A stretch of 58,231 nt of DNA from Clostridia bacterium (lineage in GTDB: Bacteria; Bacillota; Clostridia; Oscillospirales; CAG-272): positions 1-58,231 of the forward strand of contig JAFTXO010000038.1 of assembly GCA_017461765.1 (NCBI GenBank), written 5' to 3'. The first letter of the stretch is position 1, and each line of letters starts with the position of its first letter. The notes beneath the pieces were generated by a model, which saw only the letters and a list, made by a program, of their open reading frames with translations, did no database searches and was not told where the DNA came from. The position numbers and the translations under genes were made by a program. This document shows, in pieces, positions 55,853 to 58,231 of this stretch.

Positions 55853-56509
55853 ATGATTTTTGAAAAGATAAAACGGTTCAGAGAAAGTCCCGAAAGGACG
55901 AGAATTACGCTCACGGTCGAAAATAAAATATCGGTCGACAAGCAAAAAAACGGTGTATATCAGGCTAAGATGAACGACGGAAAATATGAATTTTCTCCGC
56001 TTGACGATCTTGGAGCGAGCGCAGGCGCAGGCGGACTCGGAACTGAGGTCAATGCAGACGGAAATACGTTCGTAAACGGACTCAGGGTGGCAACTGATTG
56101 CACGATACATCAAAGAGCGCCGGAAACGAGCGTAAACTCCTTCTTAGCGAAGAATAAGATCTATTCTCTTGACGAGGTGGAGACATCCGATGAGCTTGGC
56201 GTATACGATAGATTTGCAAGAGAAAACGGCGAGGGGGAGAGTGCTGAAAATGAGACAGAGAAAACCGTCGACGGAGCAGGTGTCGCCTCTTTTTGTGATG
56301 CTGAAAACTGTTCTTGTGGCGATGAAGATAGCAATAGCGATCCTTTCAGCGATAAGTGCTCTTGCAAAAGCATTGAAGAAATTTCGTTCAATGCGCCGAA
56401 AAAGTGTGTTTTTAAGAAGAAACATAGCATCTCTTTCCTACTTTGCGATGTTGCTTTCGCTGGGTGCGCTCTTATTGGCTGTAAACTTATAAAAGCAATA
56501 TTCAAATGA
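55853..56509 (+). CDS. Unknown protein with C-terminal membrane segment
   Basis: This 218-residue protein starts MIFEKIKRFRESPERTRITL behind GAGAGGTGAC. The middle is acidic and Ser/Asn-rich with a Cys-rich stretch (FCDAENCSCGDED, DKCSCKS), followed by a hydrophobic end (about 193-213) that could be a membrane anchor. No family recognised. It is the first rightward gene beyond the candidate origin and diverges from noc. The composition is low-complexity, so confidence is moderate. Confidence 0.55.
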   Translation: MIFEKIKRFRESPERTRITLTVENKISVDKQKNGVYQAKMNDGKYEFSPLDDLGASAGAGGLGTEVNADGNTFVNGLRVATDCTIHQRAPETSVNSFLAKNKIYSLDEVETSDELGVYDRFARENGEGESAENETEKTVDGAGVASFCDAENCSCGDEDSNSDPFSDKCSCKSIEEISFNAPKKCVFKKKHSISFLLCDVAFAGCALIGCKLIKAIFK

Positions 56510-56549
56510 TTGGCAATTATGCGTTGCAAGTTAAAAAGGCTGTCCCGTT

Positions 56550-56900
56550 ACTTCGGCGAAGTGCAGTATAATTTAACACTCACTCGGGACAGTGGCGGCG
56601 GAGTCGCCGCGGACTAATGTTGGTTTCGTGCAGTATGAATTTAATGCTTACACACAACAGTAAAAGCCTCCCTTGTGTAAAGGGAGCCACAGTTAGCCTT
56701 CTCTAGCAGAGAAGGGGGACCACGGCAGTGGTGGATGAGTGGAGCATCCGAGTGTGAGCCATCAAATGAGAAAACCAAATAAATTTATTTATCTATTTTT
56801 TAATTAAGCATATTCAACCAATGATCTACTCATCCGCTTCGTTCCTCAGCACCTTCCCTGCTAGGGAAGGCATATTAGGCTACGCTTAAATAAAAAATAT
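56550..56900. repeat. Intergenic mosaic of dispersed repeats
   Basis: About 350 bases with GTGCAGTATAATTTAACACT-type linkers, a small GGCGGAGTCGCCGC hairpin, a CCCTTGTGTAAAGGGAG element and AGCCTTCTCTAGCAGAGAAG. These share parts with the regions at 12720-13445 and 125-205. No gene seen. Confidence 0.6.
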
Positions 56901-56906
56901 TTTTTC

Positions 56907-56938
56907 GGTGTCATCTCGCAAGGGGTGACACCTTATTT
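56907..56938 (+). terminator. Isolated GGTGTCA hairpin (same as terminator of unit 1)
   Basis: GGTGTCA-tctcgcaagggg-TGACACC followed by a broken T-run. It is identical to the hairpin that ends the first hairpin-RNA unit at 57169, so it may be the scar of a lost unit. Confidence 0.7.
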
Positions 56939-56980
56939 TTTACTGCAAAAAATAAAATTGAATTTTATCTCTCTTTTCTA

Positions 56981-57009
56981 TTGAAAAAAATAGAAAGAAG
57001 TGGTACAAT
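56981..57009 (+). promoter_or_regulatory. Promoter of hairpin-RNA unit 1
   Basis: TTGAAA (56981-56986), 17 bases, TACAAT (57004-57009) with an extended -10 TG at 57001-57002. Predicted start about 57016. Confidence 0.8.
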
Positions 57010-57015
57010 ATATGT

Positions 57016-57199
57016 GTCACATTAACAGAATAGCAAAAAACATCCTTATAGGCGTATTATGCCTTCTTAAAGGGAATACTATATCTTTTGGTAGATATAC
57101 TTATCGCAAGATATTCCCTTTAACAAGGATGTTCTGTTAGTGTGACAACTATGCGAGAGGTATTCTACGGTGTCATCTCGCAAGGGGTGACACCTTTTT
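57016..57199 (+). ncRNA. Putative hairpin RNA, unit 1
   Basis: The predicted transcript begins at the first base of a 131-base hairpin. The outer stem of 15 pairs is 57016-57030 with 57132-57146 (one U-G). The middle stem CATCCTT/AAGGATG is 57041-57047 with 57125-57131. The inner stem of 12 perfect pairs is 57067-57078 with 57112-57123, capped by TATATCT/AGATATA. A 5' bulge TAGCAAAAAA and a small AGGC/GCCT hairpin interrupt the left arm. A GGTGTCA/TGACACC terminator follows (57169-57199). There is no ORF. Same architecture as units 2 and 3, but unrelated in sequence. Confidence 0.7.
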
Positions 57200-57260
57200 G
57201 CTTTTTAAGCCAAGCTAACAGGCTCATACAATATTAAAACGATACTTATATCGTTGTATA

Positions 57261-57289
57261 TTGACTTTTTTATTCAAATATGGTATAAT
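57261..57289 (+). promoter_or_regulatory. Promoter of hairpin-RNA unit 2
   Basis: TTGACT (57261-57266), 17 bases, TATAAT (57284-57289) with extended TG. Predicted start about 57296. Confidence 0.88.
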
Positions 57290-57295
57290 ATACTT

Positions 57296-57447
57296 GCCAC
57301 GCAAACTAAATATTTTTTCTCAGTAATGGGAAAATACTTTGGCAAAAAGTGTTTTCTCTCTTTTTCTCATACCATTACTGAGAGTTTGTGTGGCAACAAT
57401 CAAGGGAGATGCACTTTTTCGGTGCGTTCCTTGTGGGCGCACTTTTT
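57296..57447 (+). ncRNA. Putative hairpin RNA, unit 2
   Basis: The predicted start is the first base of a 99-base hairpin. The outer stem of 12 pairs is 57296-57307 with 57383-57394 (one G-U). The middle stem of 11 pairs is CTCAGTAATGG (57319-57329) with 57372-57382. The inner stem GAAAATACTT/AAGTGTTTTC (57330-57339 with 57347-57356) has loop TGGCAAA. A pyrimidine-rich bulge TCTCTTTTTCTCATA lies on the right arm. After it, GCAC/GTGC and GTGCG/CGCAC are alternative hairpins, the second followed by TTTTT (57422-57447). Confidence 0.78.
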
Positions 57448-57506
57448 GTTTTTAAGCCAAGCTAACAGGCTCATACGGTTTAAAACGATACTTATTTCGT
57501 TGTATA

Positions 57507-57535
57507 TTGACTTTTTTATTCAAATATGGTATAAT
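57507..57535 (+). promoter_or_regulatory. Promoter of hairpin-RNA unit 3
   Basis: TTGACT (57507-57512), 17 bases, TATAAT (57530-57535) with extended TG. Predicted start about 57542. Nearly identical to the unit 2 promoter. Confidence 0.88.
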
Positions 57536-57541
57536 ATTCTC

Positions 57542-57699
57542 GCCATACAAATTGCATATCATTTAACTGATGAAGGGAAAATACTTAGGTAAAAAGTGTT
57601 TTCTCTCTTTACTCATACCTTCATCGGTGAGTGCATTTGTGTGGCAACAATTAAGGGGGATGCATTTTTTCGGTGCGTTCCTTGTGGGCGCACTTTTTT
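57542..57699 (+). ncRNA. Putative hairpin RNA, unit 3 (also leader of the next ORF)
   Basis: A paralogue of unit 2 at a 246-base interval. The outer stem GCCATACAAAT pairs with ATTTGTGTGGC. The middle stem ACTGATGAAGG (57566-57576) pairs with 57618-57628 and differs from unit 2 at many positions yet still pairs. The inner stem is unchanged, with loop AGGTAAA. The pyrimidine bulge is kept. The terminator hairpin GTGCG/CGCAC with six T's (57673-57699) ends 18 bases before an ATG, so readthrough would express the ORF at 57718. Confidence 0.78.
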
Positions 57700-57717
57700 A
57701 TTTTAGAGGGGAACATT

Positions 57718-58071
57718 ATGGATCTTTTTACGAACTTTTATGAAAATGAGGAAGAAAAAAGCTATAGACTTCTTTCTTGGGAAATGTATAAGTATATGTA
57801 TGTTAACGAAAAATCTTTGAATTTTGAACAGTTTAAGGTATATAAAGAGCTGGAAGTATTCTTCGTTAATAATTTCCTTATAAAATCGCAAAAATGCGAT
57901 TATTACAAGCATTTAAACATCGTTAATGAGTTTGCGATGTGTGAGCTAGAATCATCTGCACAAACGAACGTTACCGCAAACGAGCTTGAAAGCTATGTAA
58001 AAAAATTTCCCACTCAAAGGGATCTTTTATTCCCGTTTAAACGAATTATGAAAAGAAGAAATGAACTCTAA
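57718..58071 (+). CDS. Small unknown protein downstream of the hairpin-RNA array
   Basis: This 117-residue protein starts MDLFTNFYENEEEKSYRLLS behind GAGGGG. It is rich in Tyr, Phe, Glu and Lys, helical, with no membrane segment, and has a basic end (FKRIMKRRNEL). I recognise no family. Its only visible upstream promoter is that of hairpin unit 3, with a terminator in between, so control by attenuation is possible. Confidence 0.65.
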   Translation: MDLFTNFYENEEEKSYRLLSWEMYKYMYVNEKSLNFEQFKVYKELEVFFVNNFLIKSQKCDYYKHLNIVNEFAMCELESSAQTNVTANELESYVKKFPTQRDLLFPFKRIMKRRNEL

Positions 58072-58139
58072 CAAAAAAGAGGTTGCCGTTAAAGGGTGAT
58101 GTTCTTATCGGAGAATTTGAAAATTACGCTAAGTGCGAG

Positions 58140-58200
58140 CATCGCATTTGACCGGTCAAACGCGCCTCGGGGTTCCCCAAAAATTCGTAGAATTTTAGGG
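58140..58200. repeat. Short hairpins at the window edge
   Basis: TTGACCGGTCAA, GGGGTTCCCC and AAAATTC-gta-GAATTTT follow one another within 60 bases. They are again a run of small dyads like the poly-hairpin arrays elsewhere. No gene is seen in the last 160 bases. Confidence 0.5.
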
Positions 58201-58231
58201 GTTCGCGAGTATGGGCTAAGCCCCCTATTAC

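Noticed and set aside
56981-57699. Retron or group II intron RNA
   Set aside because: No reverse transcriptase gene is present, and the hairpins lack the a1/a2 flanks with priming G of retrons and the domain V of introns.
56981-57699. MITE copies
   Set aside because: No target-site duplication is seen, each hairpin has its own perfectly phased promoter and terminator, and stems of units 2 and 3 differ by paired changes, which insertion elements do not explain.

Overview
The window looks like a chromosomal replication-origin region from an uncultured anaerobic Bacillota (Clostridia). Reasons: a dnaA-dnaN-recF-remB-gyrB-gyrA cluster of Bacillus/Clostridium type, parA-parB with several consensus Spo0J parS sites, a Noc paralogue, recA-recX, a rubrerythrin, and low GC with AGGAGG-type ribosome sites. 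I cannot name the species.

Layout. 0.2-2.2 kb: a barnase-like ribonuclease toxin with two barstar-like inhibitors, framed by two arrays of short hairpins, then gene debris. 2.3-3.5 kb (+): HAD phosphatase and rubrerythrin. 3.6-18.4 kb (-): core block pgsA, rimO, recX, recA, a membrane-anchored unknown, gyrA, gyrB, remB, recF, dnaN, dnaA. Two long intergenic regions (gyrB-remB and dnaN-dnaA) are full of dispersed hairpin repeats; the second also holds a cluster of DnaA boxes. 18.7-30.1 kb (-): one surface-polysaccharide operon behind a consensus promoter (priming sugar transferase, GT2, FrhB-like, pyruvyl transferase, GT14, GT4, Wzy/EpsG, GT2, Wzx, DUF115-type glycosyltransferase, CMP-sugar synthetase). 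Its last gene is frameshifted and one small ORF is a GT32/Wzy chimera. 30.2-32.1 kb (+): a secreted metallophosphoesterase lipoprotein.

32.5-47.8 kb is an integrated island at a tRNA-Ser(UGA) locus. The left edge carries two decapitated tRNA-Ser copies plus one intact gene, a truncated tyrosine integrase and a truncated primase-like gene. The middle is a defence-like operon: XRE regulator, Vsr, two C5 cytosine methyltransferases around an HpaII-family endonuclease, TcmP, DUF5131, then a UPF0489 protein and a Ser/Thr kinase. The right edge has a large serine recombinase, a 100-bp tandem repeat and a broken tRNA 3' end.

47.8-55.6 kb (-): two lipoproteins, a membrane protein, parB, parA, a 2.9-kb gene-free region, and noc. 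The gene-free region has five parS sites, DnaA boxes, an AT-rich direct repeat, and an abrupt change from C-tracts to G-tracts on the + strand near 53.5 kb. Together with the gene strand change near 55.7 kb this suggests that bidirectional replication starts here, about 35 kb from dnaA.

55.8-58.2 kb (+): an unknown protein, then three tandem small transcription units and a small ORF. Each unit has an extended -10 promoter whose predicted start is the first base of a 100-130 nt hairpin, followed by a terminator-like hairpin. The last two are about 246-bp repeats with compensatory changes in their stems. This array is the best candidate here for an undescribed RNA system.
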